A DNA stretch of 53,825 nucleotides from Bacteroidia bacterium (GTDB lineage Bacteria > Bacteroidota > Bacteroidia > Cytophagales > Cyclobacteriaceae), in NCBI GenBank assembly GCA_030425425.1, contig JAUIAO010000041.1, positions 1 through 53,825 on the forward strand, in the 5' to 3' direction. The notes beneath the pieces were generated by a model. It saw only the letters and a list, made by a program, of their open reading frames with translations, had not been told where the DNA came from and made no database searches. The position numbers and the translations under genes were made by a program. This document shows positions 9,654-21,055 of this stretch, piece by piece; within the stretch, counting starts at the first letter, position 1; every line of letters starts with the position of its first letter.

Positions 9654-10642
9654 TTGAGTCCACTTAGCGTGAATTGATCTACTTCTGCGGCGATATACCC
9701 AAAAGCATCCCACTGGTTATGTTTGAGGATGCCTTCTAGAACACTTTTTCCGGGAGCCATCTGTCCGTTATAAAAATACCAATTGGCTATTCCGTATCCC
9801 AGAGTAGGGTAGATTGCTTCCTCTTCAGTAGCTTTTTTCAGTAGGGTTTCCGGGCTAATCAGACCTTTGTACATGAGCAAGTGCTGATGATAACTGTAGT
9901 TTTCAGCAATATCCATTTTACTATCAATCTTTGCCAATAAATCCTGAGCAGCAGATTTGTTCCCGATTTTTTGATAGGTCATGTAAAACCAATCAGAAAC
10001 GGCTACCACTAAATCGTCATTATCTGCAAATTCAGAACTTTTCTTGAAGGCTGAAATGGCTTTATCGTAGTTACCTTTCAAATAGTAAGCTATGCCCAGG
10101 TGATACCAAATATTAAACTTGATATTTGATCTAGGTTGGTTGATCTTATTGGGAATCCCATCTTCCTCCATTTCATTGTAGGCAGGTCGGGCGTAGAAAA
10201 CTGCTCTTTGTAAATCCTGGATGGCATTGTCAAAATCACGAACGGTAATGTATCGGTGCCCCCTATGTCGCAGTAATTTATAATTGTGTGGATCCAGATC
10301 CAGGCCGACAGAGTAAATGTGGATGGCTTCTTTGTATCGACCTAGATATGCCAGTCTTCTACCATACCAGATAATTTTTTCAATATTTTTTGGGTCTTTT
10401 TCGTAGGCCGAGCGAGCTTCTTCCATTTTGCTATTTCGGCTGGCATAAATGTGCTGAGGGATTTCCTTATCAGGAAGAACAGAGCCAAACAACGAGATAA
10501 TCATATTTTCATCGTTTTGGAGGGTTACTTCCTCCGGGGCTTCAGGTACAGTTTTTACCTTTTGGTTTTTACTTGAATGTGTTTCAATACATCCGGTAAC
10601 TACCAATACAAGAATAAGAATGGTGTAAACGTGGGCTCGCAT
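9650..10642 (-). CDS. TPR-repeat lipoprotein
   Basis: A lipoprotein signal (MRAHVYTILILVLVVTGC, lipid cysteine at 18) is followed by several tetratricopeptide repeats, for example KIIWYGRRLAYLGRYKEAIHI, HRGHRYITVRDFDNAIQDL and LGIAYYLKGNYDKAISAFKK. TPR proteins act as protein-binding scaffolds, here probably in the periplasm or on the outer membrane. The gene lies 26 nt downstream of the amidohydrolase gene on the same strand and is probably co-transcribed with it, so it may act with that enzyme; that is inference. Confidence 0.82.
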   Translation of the reverse strand: MRAHVYTILILVLVVTGCIETHSSKNQKVKTVPEAPEEVTLQNDENMIISLFGSVLPDKEIPQHIYASRNSKMEEARSAYEKDPKNIEKIIWYGRRLAYLGRYKEAIHIYSVGLDLDPHNYKLLRHRGHRYITVRDFDNAIQDLQRAVFYARPAYNEMEEDGIPNKINQPRSNIKFNIWYHLGIAYYLKGNYDKAISAFKKSSEFADNDDLVVAVSDWFYMTYQKIGNKSAAQDLLAKIDSKMDIAENYSYHQHLLMYKGLISPETLLKKATEEEAIYPTLGYGIANWYFYNGQMAPGKSVLEGILKHNQWDAFGYIAAEVDQFTLSGLN

Positions 10643-10668
10643 GGCTTAAAGCTAGAAAATATAATTCC

Positions 10669-12243
10669 TCAATCCCAATTTGGGTATCCGGGCTGCTTCA
10701 GTTCTCCTGTGTTCGATTTTGCTTCTTTCACCATATCTCTCACATCCTTCAGAAGCTCCTTTGCATCGTATACGATTCCATCTTTGATCGTGTATTGTAT
10801 GCCTTTAGTACGCTCCACCTCGTTCTCTTCCGTTAGTCTAATCGATCCGGTGCCATATAGCACTTTTAGGTCTGCAATTGGATTTTCGGCAACCAATACC
10901 ATGTCGGCTAGCTTTCCTACTTCGATCGTGCCGATTTCTTTGTCTAGACCCAAAGCTTGAGCACCCATCAATGTAGCAGACCTGATCACTTCCAAAGGAT
11001 GAAAGCCAGACTCTCTCAAAAGTTCTAATTCACGGATATAAGCAAATCCATAAAGCTGATAGATATATCCGCTATCCGATCCTGTCGTTACTCGTCCGCC
11101 ACGGTTTTTATATTCATTCACAAACTGCATCCAAAGCTGGTAGTTTTTCTTCCATTGCACTTCTTGCTCAGTGCCCCATGAGTGCCAGTAAGAACCGTGT
11201 GATTCATTGCTCGGAGCATAAAATTCCCACTGAACAGGTAAGGTGTAGTCTTTGTGCCAATCTGCATTGCGTGCGCGCATCAGGTCACGGTTGGCTTCAT
11301 AAATATTGAAAGTTGGGTCAAGTGTGAAATCTCGTTCGAGTAAAACGGTCATCACTTCATTCCATTTTTCAGAGCCGGGTTTGGCAGATTGTGTCCAGAG
11401 TTTTCCAGCTTCTTCAAATCGATGCTGCTCGTTTTGATAGTTATAATCTAAAGGATAGTTCTGCACTACCTTATTTTCAAACATAGCTTCAGGCAAACCA
11501 TACCAATGCTCCATAGAGGTGAGCCCCCAATCAGAAGTATTTAGTACGTTTACCCAGGTGACATTGAGCTGTGCATGATGACAAGCTGATCTTAAGCCAA
11601 GTTTTTTGTTTTCTCTTAGAGCAGCTTCCATGATGTCTGGTCGAGCACCGAAAAACTTGATTCCATCAGCACCTGAATTAGCATTCTGCTGCACCCATTT
11701 CACGGCATCTGCTGGAGAGGTGATTTCTTCAGCACCCATTCCAAATCCCGTGTAAGCCATGATCCGAGGAGCAGTAATTTCATTTTTTGCACTTTTCTTT
11801 TTGTGTTCCAACGTCCAGTCCCTTCCCTGAAAGCTTCCTGGTTCTCTGACAGTAGTCACTCCATGAGCCATCCAAAGTTTGAAAACATACTCTGCTGGTA
11901 TTTTGGAAATAGATCCGATATGTCCATGCATATCTACAAATCCTGGAAGCAAGTACATTCCCTCTGCATCAATGACTTTTGCCCCAGGTTTTGCCTTAGG
12001 CCGGTTTTCATCCTTTATGGCAACACCCGGATGACCAACCACCTGTACTTTTTTGATTTTGTTGTCTTCTACTACGATATCCACCGGACCTATTGGAGGA
12101 GCACCGTTTCCGTTGATCAGCGTAGCTCCGCGGATGATCAATTGTTCATACGGTCCGTCTCCCTCCGCACGGTCTGGAGCAGAGATTTGTGCGAATAAGG
12201 GTAGCGAAATGATCAGAAAAAGAAAGGCAATAGGGTGTCTCAT
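10669..12243 (-). CDS. Secreted amidohydrolase-family enzyme
   Basis: Metal-dependent hydrolase of the amidohydrolase superfamily (imidazolonepropionase/dipeptidase-like group). The start ATG at 12243 gives a clean signal peptide (MRHPIAFLFLIISLPLFAQ); an upstream in-frame start at 12273 adds ten residues that spoil it. Metal-binding HxH is in FVDMHGHIG; further candidate ligands are in the RSACHHAQ region; the late catalytic aspartate is in TTGSDSGY, followed by the typical EIGTIEVGKLADMVL. At 524 aa it is within range. The substrate cannot be read from the sequence; periplasmic peptide or cyclic amide hydrolysis is plausible. It is upstream of, and probably in an operon with, the TPR lipoprotein. 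Confidence 0.9.
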   Translation of the reverse strand: MRHPIAFLFLIISLPLFAQISAPDRAEGDGPYEQLIIRGATLINGNGAPPIGPVDIVVEDNKIKKVQVVGHPGVAIKDENRPKAKPGAKVIDAEGMYLLPGFVDMHGHIGSISKIPAEYVFKLWMAHGVTTVREPGSFQGRDWTLEHKKKSAKNEITAPRIMAYTGFGMGAEEITSPADAVKWVQQNANSGADGIKFFGARPDIMEAALRENKKLGLRSACHHAQLNVTWVNVLNTSDWGLTSMEHWYGLPEAMFENKVVQNYPLDYNYQNEQHRFEEAGKLWTQSAKPGSEKWNEVMTVLLERDFTLDPTFNIYEANRDLMRARNADWHKDYTLPVQWEFYAPSNESHGSYWHSWGTEQEVQWKKNYQLWMQFVNEYKNRGGRVTTGSDSGYIYQLYGFAYIRELELLRESGFHPLEVIRSATLMGAQALGLDKEIGTIEVGKLADMVLVAENPIADLKVLYGTGSIRLTEENEVERTKGIQYTIKDGIVYDAKELLKDVRDMVKEAKSNTGELKQPGYPNWD

Positions 12244-12308
12244 GGGATTGTGTGTCTTAATTTTGAATCTCAATTTAATGTATTTATTACCATCAAAATG
12301 GAAATTCT

Positions 12309-12863
12309 ATGGCTCGAACTCCTTCAGGTATGATACCGCTTGGCACCCAAGCTCCTCATTTTAAACTCCTTGATGTTATTTCAGGCGAGCAAAAAAGCTT
12401 GAGCGAAGTAAAAGGTAAAAAAGGTACGTTGGTGATGTTTATATGTGCGCATTGTCCGTATGTGATTTTGGTACAAGATGAAATTGTCAGGCTGGCACAA
12501 GAATTTCAAAAAGAAGGCGTAGGATTTATAGCTATTTCTGCGAATGATGTAAAGAATTATCCAGAGGATCGTCCGGAAAAGCTCAAAGAGCAGGCTGAGA
12601 CTGTAGGCTTTACCTTTCCTTATCTATATGATGAAACACAGGAGGTATCAACAGCATATCAGGCCGAATGCACTCCTGACTTTTTCCTTTTCGATGAAGA
12701 ATTAAAGTGTGTTTACAGAGGCCGTTTGGATGAAGCGACCCCCGGCAATGGTAAACCAGTCACAGGCCAGGATTTGAGGCAAGCAATGAAGAATTTGATT
12801 GATGGCGAGCCGATTGATGAAAATCAGATGCCCAGTGTGGGCTGCAATATCAAATGGAAGTAA
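12309..12863 (+). CDS. Thioredoxin-fold redoxin (AhpC/TSA-like family)
   Basis: A 184-aa thioredoxin-fold protein with no signal peptide. The active site is CAHCPYV (residues about 44-50), a CxxC motif at the position where the common thioredoxin-family relatives have CNHCPYV. Later conserved parts are ECTPDFFLFD with the cis-proline and the C-terminal PSVGCNIKWK typical of this subfamily. Members are annotated as thioredoxin-like or AhpC/TSA proteins; the physiological substrate is unknown, but a thiol-based reductase or peroxidase role is likely. Divergent from the amidohydrolase with a 65-nt gap, and 72 nt ahead of panB. Confidence 0.88.
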   Translation: MARTPSGMIPLGTQAPHFKLLDVISGEQKSLSEVKGKKGTLVMFICAHCPYVILVQDEIVRLAQEFQKEGVGFIAISANDVKNYPEDRPEKLKEQAETVGFTFPYLYDETQEVSTAYQAECTPDFFLFDEELKCVYRGRLDEATPGNGKPVTGQDLRQAMKNLIDGEPIDENQMPSVGCNIKWK

Positions 12864-12935
12864 TTATGCGCGTAGTTTTTATTAATTTGCGCCTCTCAAT
12901 TCACCCTCATTGACCCAAATTTGATCAGAAACACT

Positions 12936-13754
12936 ATGAGTTCAGCCCAAGGAACATTTAAGAAAATCACTACTCACAGACTGCTGGAAATGAAAGCCAC
13001 TGGCGAGAAAATCGCTATGCTGACGGCCTATGACTTTTCTATGGCCAGGATTATTGACGCTGCTGGTGTGGACATTATTTTGGTGGGAGACTCTGCCTCC
13101 AATGTGATGGCTGGAAATGAAACTACTTTGCCGATCACTCTTGATCATATGATTTACCACGCCACATCAGTAGTAAAGGCCGTTAAGCGAGCATTGGTAG
13201 TAGTAGATGTGCCATTTGGTAGCTATCAGGGCAATAGTTCTGAGGCGCTAAGATCAAGTATCAGGATCATGAAAGAGTCTGGTGCGCATGCTGTGAAAAT
13301 GGAAGGCGGACTAGAGATAAGAGAAAGTGTTTCTCGAGTGCTTTCAGCAGGTATACCAGTCATGGGGCATTTGGGCTTGACCCCTCAGTCCATATATAAG
13401 TTTGGCACATACACTGTGCGAGCAAAGGACGAAGCAGAAGCTGAAAAACTCAAAAGTGATGCATTGCTATTAGAAGAGCTAGGTTGCTTTGGTGTGGTGC
13501 TAGAGAAGATTCCTGCGACATTAGCCAAACAAGTGTCTGATTCACTCACGATTCCGGTCATCGGAATAGGAGCAGGACAAGATGTAGATGGCCAGGTTTT
13601 GGTGATGCACGATATGTTGGGTATCACACAGGATTTTAAACCAAGGTTTTTAAGACAATATGCTGATTTGAACCAAATCATAGGTGATGCCACCATGAAT
13701 TATATCAAGGATATTCGCTCTGGCGATTTCCCTAATACAGAAGAAAGTTATTAA
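12936..13754 (+). CDS. panB: 3-methyl-2-oxobutanoate hydroxymethyltransferase
   Basis: First committed step of pantothenate (coenzyme A) synthesis: transfers a hydroxymethyl group from methylene-tetrahydrofolate to alpha-ketoisovalerate. At 272 aa it matches the family. Signatures include [13 protein letters not shown], the metal-binding [25 protein letters not shown], and GHLGLTPQS. The ATG at 12936 is preferred to a TTG at 12921. No other pan gene is nearby, so the pathway is dispersed. It may be read together with the upstream redoxin gene, 72 nt away. Confidence 0.96.
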   Translation: MSSAQGTFKKITTHRLLEMKATGEKIAMLTAYDFSMARIIDAAGVDIILVGDSASNVMAGNETTLPITLDHMIYHATSVVKAVKRALVVVDVPFGSYQGNSSEALRSSIRIMKESGAHAVKMEGGLEIRESVSRVLSAGIPVMGHLGLTPQSIYKFGTYTVRAKDEAEAEKLKSDALLLEELGCFGVVLEKIPATLAKQVSDSLTIPVIGIGAGQDVDGQVLVMHDMLGITQDFKPRFLRQYADLNQIIGDATMNYIKDIRSGDFPNTEESY

Positions 13755-13780
13755 GTAATATATCACGGCCTACGGGTCAT

Positions 13781-13788
13781 AATTTTGA
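13781..13788 (+). promoter_or_regulatory. -7 element TAATTTTG upstream of icd
   Basis: TAATTTTG fits TAnnTTTG and ends 12 nt before the isocitrate dehydrogenase ATG, which would make a very short leader. No TTG is present at the -33 distance, so support is partial. Confidence 0.45.
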
Positions 13789-16029
<2,241 letters not shown>

Positions 16030-16070
16030 GTATCAACATTTATAGAATTTTTCCCGCGTAAGCAGGAATC

Positions 16071-16100
16071 AAAAGGATCATCGTCAGGTGATCCTTTTTT
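16071..16100 (+). terminator. Intrinsic terminator of icd
   Basis: A perfect 10-bp stem (16071-16080 with 16089-16098) with an 8-nt loop is followed by a T-run to about 16101. It begins 42 nt after the icd stop codon. Confidence 0.9.
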
Positions 16101-16130
16101 TGTAATTATGGTTTGATAGTTAGAAACAAA

Positions 16131-16154
16131 AAAGACACCCTTTTGGGGTGCCTT
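16131..16154 (-). terminator. Probable terminator of lolA
   Basis: On the minus strand, a short stem (CACCC 16136-16140 with GGGTG 16146-16150, extended past one mismatch by three more pairs) is followed by a T-rich tract. It starts about 29 nt after the lolA stop. It ends the pyrD-ftsK-lolA unit and faces the icd terminator. Confidence 0.65.
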
Positions 16155-16182
16155 CTTATGTCTGATATTCCAGGCCTAGATC

Positions 16183-16812
16183 TTACCTAAAATCAATGAC
16201 CTCTACATCCGGATGCTTGTTGGTGTTGAAGGTGAAGTAGTCATCACTGATATTACTTTTTGGTGTAAACGTATCTACTGAATACACATATTGATTACCT
16301 GACTTTTCAAAAATGGTAAACTGCTTTAACTCGTTATTGCTACTGATCACCAATCTTATTTTATGATAGCTCTTTCCTTTGTCAATTGGGTCAAGCTCCA
16401 CGATATTATCACCGCTGGCATTTTTAGCCATTAGGATGTACTTAAATCCACTTTTGTACAAATCATATATGTTTCCGAGCGTTATTTCCTGCTCTTCAGG
16501 GTCATAAGTACTGATTGTTACTTCACCCATTTCTTCGCTATAAGAATAGGTCTCAGTGCCATTATTATAGATTTCCTGCCCGGCGATTTTGAGCAAATAC
16601 TTATTGTTTTTGATAGTAATGGTTCCCTGGCTTTCTTCGTTGATTCCTACATTTTCGTTAACCATTTTGTAAGTGAAATCTGCCTGATATGCACCTATTT
16701 TCTTGTATTTGGCACTCATGGCATCCAAAATGGCTAGCGCTTCAGGGTCGTATTGACCGTAAGATGTGAAAGCGATGCTCAATGCAATTGTCAAATAAAT
16801 CAGTTTTTTCAT
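16183..16812 (-). CDS. lolA: Outer-membrane lipoprotein carrier protein LolA-like
   Basis: Periplasmic chaperone that carries lipoproteins from the inner to the outer membrane. A signal peptide (MKKLIYLTIALSIAFTSYGQ) precedes a 190-aa mature LolA/LolB-fold protein: an opening helix (ALAILDAMSAKYKKIGAYQADFT), then a run of beta strands including GTITIKNNKYLLKIAGQEIY. Length and order fit the family. It is 169 nt downstream of ftsK on the same strand, a neighbourhood common in Bacteroidota. Sequence identity to proteobacterial LolA is low, as is normal for this phylum, so the call leans on fold-level features and synteny. Confidence 0.85.
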   Translation of the reverse strand: MKKLIYLTIALSIAFTSYGQYDPEALAILDAMSAKYKKIGAYQADFTYKMVNENVGINEESQGTITIKNNKYLLKIAGQEIYNNGTETYSYSEEMGEVTISTYDPEEQEITLGNIYDLYKSGFKYILMAKNASGDNIVELDPIDKGKSYHKIRLVISSNNELKQFTIFEKSGNQYVYSVDTFTPKSNISDDYFTFNTNKHPDVEVIDFR

Positions 16813-16981
16813 TATTGTAATTTTCTTTTGTCCTATTCGAAATAATCAATTCGGAGATAGGCAGATCACCATTTTGCTGATAGTGCCGCAAAGCTCGTCA
16901 TTTTCATTCAAAGTCAAGAATTCAATTTATTGTCAGGAATTATCGAGGTTTGACTGTTGATTATTGTCGAATCAATAATTT

Positions 16982-19570
16982 TTAATTGAGGTCATTCAAT
17001 AACTGTTCCAAAGCGTATTCATCACTTACTAAAACTTGTCTGGCCTTACTACCTTCGAATGGACCTACGATCCCGGCAGCCTCTAATTGATCAATTAATC
17101 GTCCGGCACGGTTGTAGCCTAGCTTTAGTTTTCTTTGAATAAGTGAGGTGCTTCCTTGCTGATGCATCACTATCAATCTGGCAGCATCATCAAACAGCGC
17201 ATCTCTGTCAGATAGATCTACAGCACCAACCTCTCCACTGTCACTATCGCCCACAAATTCAGGAAGAAGATAAGCATCATCATATCCTCGCTGATCACCC
17301 ACATATTCACAGATACGATCTACTTCTGGCGTATCTACAAAAGCACACTGTAGTCTTATCAGATCAGAACCCATAGAAAGCAGCATATCTCCCATACCTA
17401 CCAGCTGATCTGCTCCACCCGTGTCCAGAATGGTCCTGGAGTCGATTTTAGAAGTTACTCTAAAAGACAAACGTGCAGGGAAGTTGGCTTTGATGATACC
17501 TGTAATAACGTTAACAGATGGTCTTTGGGTAGCTACCAATAAGTGAATCCCAATTGCTCGGGCAAGCTGTGCGAGTCTGGCAATCGGTGCCTCAATTTCT
17601 TTTCCGGCAGTCATCATCAAATCAGCCAACTCATCTATGACCAGTACAATATATGGGAGGTATCTATGTCCTTTTTCTGGGTTTAATCTCCGATCAACAA
17701 ATTTTCTGTTGTACTCTTTGATATTTCTGCAGCCGGCATCTTTCAAAAGGTCATAACGCTGATCCATTTCAATCGTGAGTGAATTCAAGGTGTTTACTAC
17801 CTGGCTGGTATCAGTAATAATCGATTCTTCACTGTCTGGAAGCTTGGCAAGGAAATGTCGTTCCAATTTATTGAAGAGGGTCAATTCCACCTTCTTCGGA
17901 TCAACCATTACAAACTTGAGCTGTGAAGGGTGCTTTTTATAAATCAGCGATGTGATGATCAAATTCAGACCTACTGACTTACCCTGACCAGTTGCTCCTG
18001 CCATCAATAGGTGAGGCATTTTAGCAAGATCAGTCACATAGACTTCATTGGAGATGGTTTTACCCAAAACGATAGGAAGTTCCTTATCGCTCTTCATGAA
18101 TTTTTCGGTGGTAATCACAGACTTTACATCCACCATCTCTCTATTCTTATTCGGAACTTCTATACCTATAGTTCCACGTCCAGGGATAGGAGCAATAATC
18201 CTGATTCCTAATGCTGCCAGGCTCAGTGCGATATCATCTTCCAGATTCTTGATCTTGGAGATTTTTACCCCTGCTTCAGGCACAATTTCATAAAGAGTTA
18301 CCGTAGGCCCGATGGTAGCCTTGATACTGGAAATGCCAATTTTGAAATTGATCAGCGTTTCCACAATCTTGTCTTTGTTCTGTTCCAACTCGTCTTTAGA
18401 TACCTGAACATCCTTTTGTGGGTAGTCAATCAGTAGTTCTGGAGTCGGGTATTGATATTTTGGCAAATCCAGCGTAGGATCATAATTTTCCATTTGATCC
18501 GTGTGCACTTCATGGTCTTCAGCCACAGCCACATTAAAGCTGTTTGTTTCTTCTTCTGTTTCCTCTTTGTCTTCCGGTAGCTCAATGGAGAATTCTGGTT
18601 CTTCCTTAGACTGAGTTTTTTTAGATGTAGGTTTTTGGTTAATAGTCCACGATTCTGGCAGGTTTTCTTCCTCAGGGTCTTCCTCTTCTTCTAAATCTTT
18701 TGGAAGGTCAATGTCAAATGACGTGGGTTTTTCTTCCTTAGGTTCTTCTTCCTCAGGTTCTTCATTTTCTTCTTCTTCTACCTCTTGCTTGATTTGTTTC
18801 AATATGAAATCAAGTGACGGGTCGTGTGAGCTTTCTTCATTATCCGGCTCGGCAATATCTGGATCAGGCTCAGTTTCTTCTTTTGTTGGAGATTCCTTGT
18901 TCTCCTTTTTAGAGAAAATCTGATCTAATTTTTGGTTGAAACCAGAAATCACCTCATCTAAAACAGGGATTTGAGTGATATTGAAAAAATACATATTGAA
19001 TACCACCAGGATGAACACCAACATCAATACCGATCCCCAACCCATTAACCCGTCAAAAATAATTGCTAATTCATAGCCGGAAGCGCCGCTGAGAAATCCC
19101 CAGTTGGTTACTTCATCGGAATTGATCAGGAAATATCCGGTAAAAACACTCAGCCATAACAGGTAAAATACGGTAAAACCGAATGCCCGGCTCAAGGAAA
19201 TAATTCTTTTTCGAAACAATATACGATGACCTACTAAGAACAGAAATGGAGGGATAAGTAAAGCTGCCAGCCCGAACCATTTGAATATGAAATAGTAGCT
19301 GGTGATCGCGCCAAAACTCCCAAACCAATTTTCCACTTCCAGACCGGATTCCTTGATGTTTGTGCTTAAGAAAGCTTCAACCACGCTCTGATCAGCCTTC
19401 CCGGTGCTCAGGTAGGATATGAAGGAAACCAGCAGAAATAATGAGGCCAATAGCAGGAATAACCCGATCGCCAGATGAAGTTTACGGTCTTTGAAGAATG
19501 TAAATTTCAAATTAATCGAACGGGAATTCGGACTTTTCGACTTATGTTTTTTGTAGGTGTTTTGTGCCAT
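16982..19570 (-). CDS. ftsK: FtsK/SpoIIIE-family DNA translocase
   Basis: Septum-anchored ATP-driven motor that clears chromosomal DNA from the division plane and activates XerCD recombination. The start at 19570 (MAQNTYKKHKSK) is preferred to an upstream frame beginning at 19612. Four or five membrane spans fill residues about 35-215. A very acidic Glu-rich linker spans about 230-370. The motor follows with Walker A GATGQGKSVGLN near residue 530 and Walker B VIDELADLMM. The C-terminal gamma winged helix (SLIQRKLKLGYNRAGRLIDQLEAAG) reads KOPS-like polarity sites. At 862 aa it is normal for the phylum. Gene order pyrD-ftsK-lolA on one strand; an xer recombinase gene is about 1.5 kb away. Confidence 0.96.
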   Translation of the reverse strand: MAQNTYKKHKSKSPNSRSINLKFTFFKDRKLHLAIGLFLLLASLFLLVSFISYLSTGKADQSVVEAFLSTNIKESGLEVENWFGSFGAITSYYFIFKWFGLAALLIPPFLFLVGHRILFRKRIISLSRAFGFTVFYLLWLSVFTGYFLINSDEVTNWGFLSGASGYELAIIFDGLMGWGSVLMLVFILVVFNMYFFNITQIPVLDEVISGFNQKLDQIFSKKENKESPTKEETEPDPDIAEPDNEESSHDPSLDFILKQIKQEVEEEENEEPEEEEPKEEKPTSFDIDLPKDLEEEEDPEEENLPESWTINQKPTSKKTQSKEEPEFSIELPEDKEETEEETNSFNVAVAEDHEVHTDQMENYDPTLDLPKYQYPTPELLIDYPQKDVQVSKDELEQNKDKIVETLINFKIGISSIKATIGPTVTLYEIVPEAGVKISKIKNLEDDIALSLAALGIRIIAPIPGRGTIGIEVPNKNREMVDVKSVITTEKFMKSDKELPIVLGKTISNEVYVTDLAKMPHLLMAGATGQGKSVGLNLIITSLIYKKHPSQLKFVMVDPKKVELTLFNKLERHFLAKLPDSEESIITDTSQVVNTLNSLTIEMDQRYDLLKDAGCRNIKEYNRKFVDRRLNPEKGHRYLPYIVLVIDELADLMMTAGKEIEAPIARLAQLARAIGIHLLVATQRPSVNVITGIIKANFPARLSFRVTSKIDSRTILDTGGADQLVGMGDMLLSMGSDLIRLQCAFVDTPEVDRICEYVGDQRGYDDAYLLPEFVGDSDSGEVGAVDLSDRDALFDDAARLIVMHQQGSTSLIQRKLKLGYNRAGRLIDQLEAAGIVGPFEGSKARQVLVSDEYALEQLLNDLN

Positions 19571-19608
19571 GCGTAATCCGGCAAAAGTAATAGAGTTTAA
19601 CCCCTCAT

Positions 19609-20637
19609 TCAAGCATTTGCGAGGATAGCCTGATTAATCTCCTTGATTAATGCCGGCCCTCGATAAATCAGTCCGCTGTAAACCTGAACCAATGTTGCGC
19701 CAGCTTTTAGTTTATCCAATGCATCTTCTCCACTTGATATGCCTCCCACGGCAATGACAGGAATAGATTTATTCTTTCTTCGAATGTATTTAAGCACTTC
19801 TGTAGATCGGTTGAACACTGGGGCTCCGCTTAATCCACCTGCACCGATTTGTTCCAAATCTTCTTCTGTTGCCTTGAGACCTGATCTTTCAATAGTTGTA
19901 TTTGTAGCAATCAAACCATCCAGATTAATATTTTCAGCTATTTCCATGATATCATCCAGCTGCGAATCTGTCAAGTCAGGAGCAATTTTTAGAAGAATCG
20001 GCTTAGGCTGATCTTTCTTTTCATTTGCATCCTGAAGTGATTTCAATAAAGCCTCCAATGGTTCTTTTTCCTGTAATTGTCGTAGGTTCGGGGTATTTGG
20101 AGAGCTCACATTTACCACAAAATAGTCTACTACGGGATATAGCGTTTCAAATGCTTTTAAATAATCTGAGGTAGCTTCTTCATTAGGAGTAACCTTGTTT
20201 TTACCAATGTTTCCACCTACGATTATTCCTTTTGGTCTGTTCAAAAGGTTTTCTTTCGCCACCATCATTCCTTTGTTATTGAAGCCCATTCTGTTGATCA
20301 GTGCCTTATCCGATTTAAGACGGAATAGTCGTGGTTGTGGGTTACCTGGCTGAGCCAATGGAGTGACAGTGCCAATCTCGATAAAACCGAACCCTAGTGC
20401 TGCAAACTCATGTACAAACTCTGCATTTTTATCAAAGCCAGCCGCAAGTCCTACAGGGTTTTTGAATTTGATGCCAAGAACTTCTCTTTCCAGTTTTGGG
20501 TCTTCCAGACAATATATCGATCTGAAAATCGCCTTAATGAAAGGAATCTTGAAAGCAAATTTCAAGCTTTTGGTAGTCAAGTCGTGAGCTTTTTCAGCGG
20601 GAAGTTTGAAAAGAAGGGCTTTGGCGATTTGGTACAT
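19609..20637 (-). CDS. pyrD: Dihydroorotate dehydrogenase (quinone), class 2
   Basis: Fourth step of pyrimidine synthesis: oxidises dihydroorotate to orotate using FMN and membrane quinone. The 342-aa length with an N-terminal membrane-associating helix region (residues about 1-40, [21 protein letters not shown]) marks class 2. Motifs include [32 protein letters not shown], the catalytic-serine region [11 protein letters not shown] and the FMN-phosphate site [15 protein letters not shown]...[10 protein letters not shown]. The start at 20637 is preferred over an upstream frame start at 20670. First gene of the pyrD-ftsK-lolA unit, 38 nt before ftsK. Confidence 0.96.
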   Translation of the reverse strand: MYQIAKALLFKLPAEKAHDLTTKSLKFAFKIPFIKAIFRSIYCLEDPKLEREVLGIKFKNPVGLAAGFDKNAEFVHEFAALGFGFIEIGTVTPLAQPGNPQPRLFRLKSDKALINRMGFNNKGMMVAKENLLNRPKGIIVGGNIGKNKVTPNEEATSDYLKAFETLYPVVDYFVVNVSSPNTPNLRQLQEKEPLEALLKSLQDANEKKDQPKPILLKIAPDLTDSQLDDIMEIAENINLDGLIATNTTIERSGLKATEEDLEQIGAGGLSGAPVFNRSTEVLKYIRRKNKSIPVIAVGGISSGEDALDKLKAGATLVQVYSGLIYRGPALIKEINQAILANA

Positions 20638-20780
20638 GATATGATGGCCGATAGTTAAAAATCGATGCAAACTTCGGAAATATTGTTGATTACAGACCTT
20701 TTCATATCAGTTAAAAAATTCTGATTTAGACCATTTGCTAACATCATTAGCTTTAGAATAATACCTGTTCAACGATGAAA

Positions 20781-20810
20781 TTGTACTATTCGACTGATTT
20801 ACAGTATAAT
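20781..20810 (+). promoter_or_regulatory. Possible promoter of the small basic-protein gene
   Basis: TTGTAC (20781-20786) and TATAAT (20805-20810) are separated by 18 nt and lie about 46 nt before the small gene. This resembles a classic sigma-70 promoter more than the TAnnTTTG form seen elsewhere in the window. In an AT-rich intergenic region such matches can be chance. Confidence 0.35.
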
Positions 20811-20856
20811 ATCGGGATTGTTAACGTAACATCGTACAACCAAAACAACTTAGGCT

Positions 20857-21030
20857 ATGACAAATTCAGACAACACCAAAAGAAGAAGTCACCGTCAATC
20901 GGCGAACAGAAGACGTGGTTCAATTGCTTCAAATGCTCAGCACCTTACTGAAAGCCAAATGCTTAACGAGAAAAAAGAAGAAGCTTTTCAGCAGATCAAA
21001 ATGGCTTTTACAGTAGGGTTTAGATTTTAA
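20857..21030 (+). CDS. Small highly basic hypothetical protein (57 aa)
   Basis: A short open frame from ATG 20857 to TAA 21030. The N-terminal half is very basic and polar (KRRSHRQSANRRRGS, residues 8-22); the second half is a charged helix-like stretch (ESQMLNEKKEEAFQQIKMAF) ending FTVGFRF. It fills most of the 418-nt gap between pyrD (-) and the xerD-like gene (-), both pointing away or convergent, so it is not a by-product of a larger gene. I do not recognise it. The Arg-rich half could bind nucleic acid or ribosome; that is speculation. A competing 58-codon frame overlaps it (20775-20951) and is judged less likely. Confidence 0.55.
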   Translation: MTNSDNTKRRSHRQSANRRRGSIASNAQHLTESQMLNEKKEEAFQQIKMAFTVGFRF

Positions 21031-21055
21031 TTTACAGACTAAATATTTTAGCATT

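Noticed and set aside
16813-16981. A 7-bp AT-rich hairpin just after the ftsK stop as a terminator
   Set aside because: Weak stem, no T-run, and lolA probably shares the transcript.
20775-20951. A 58-codon open frame (starts MKLYYSTDLQYN) overlapping the small basic-protein gene
   Set aside because: It shares DNA with the better-looking frame at 20857-21030, contains the possible promoter element itself, and its composition looks random.
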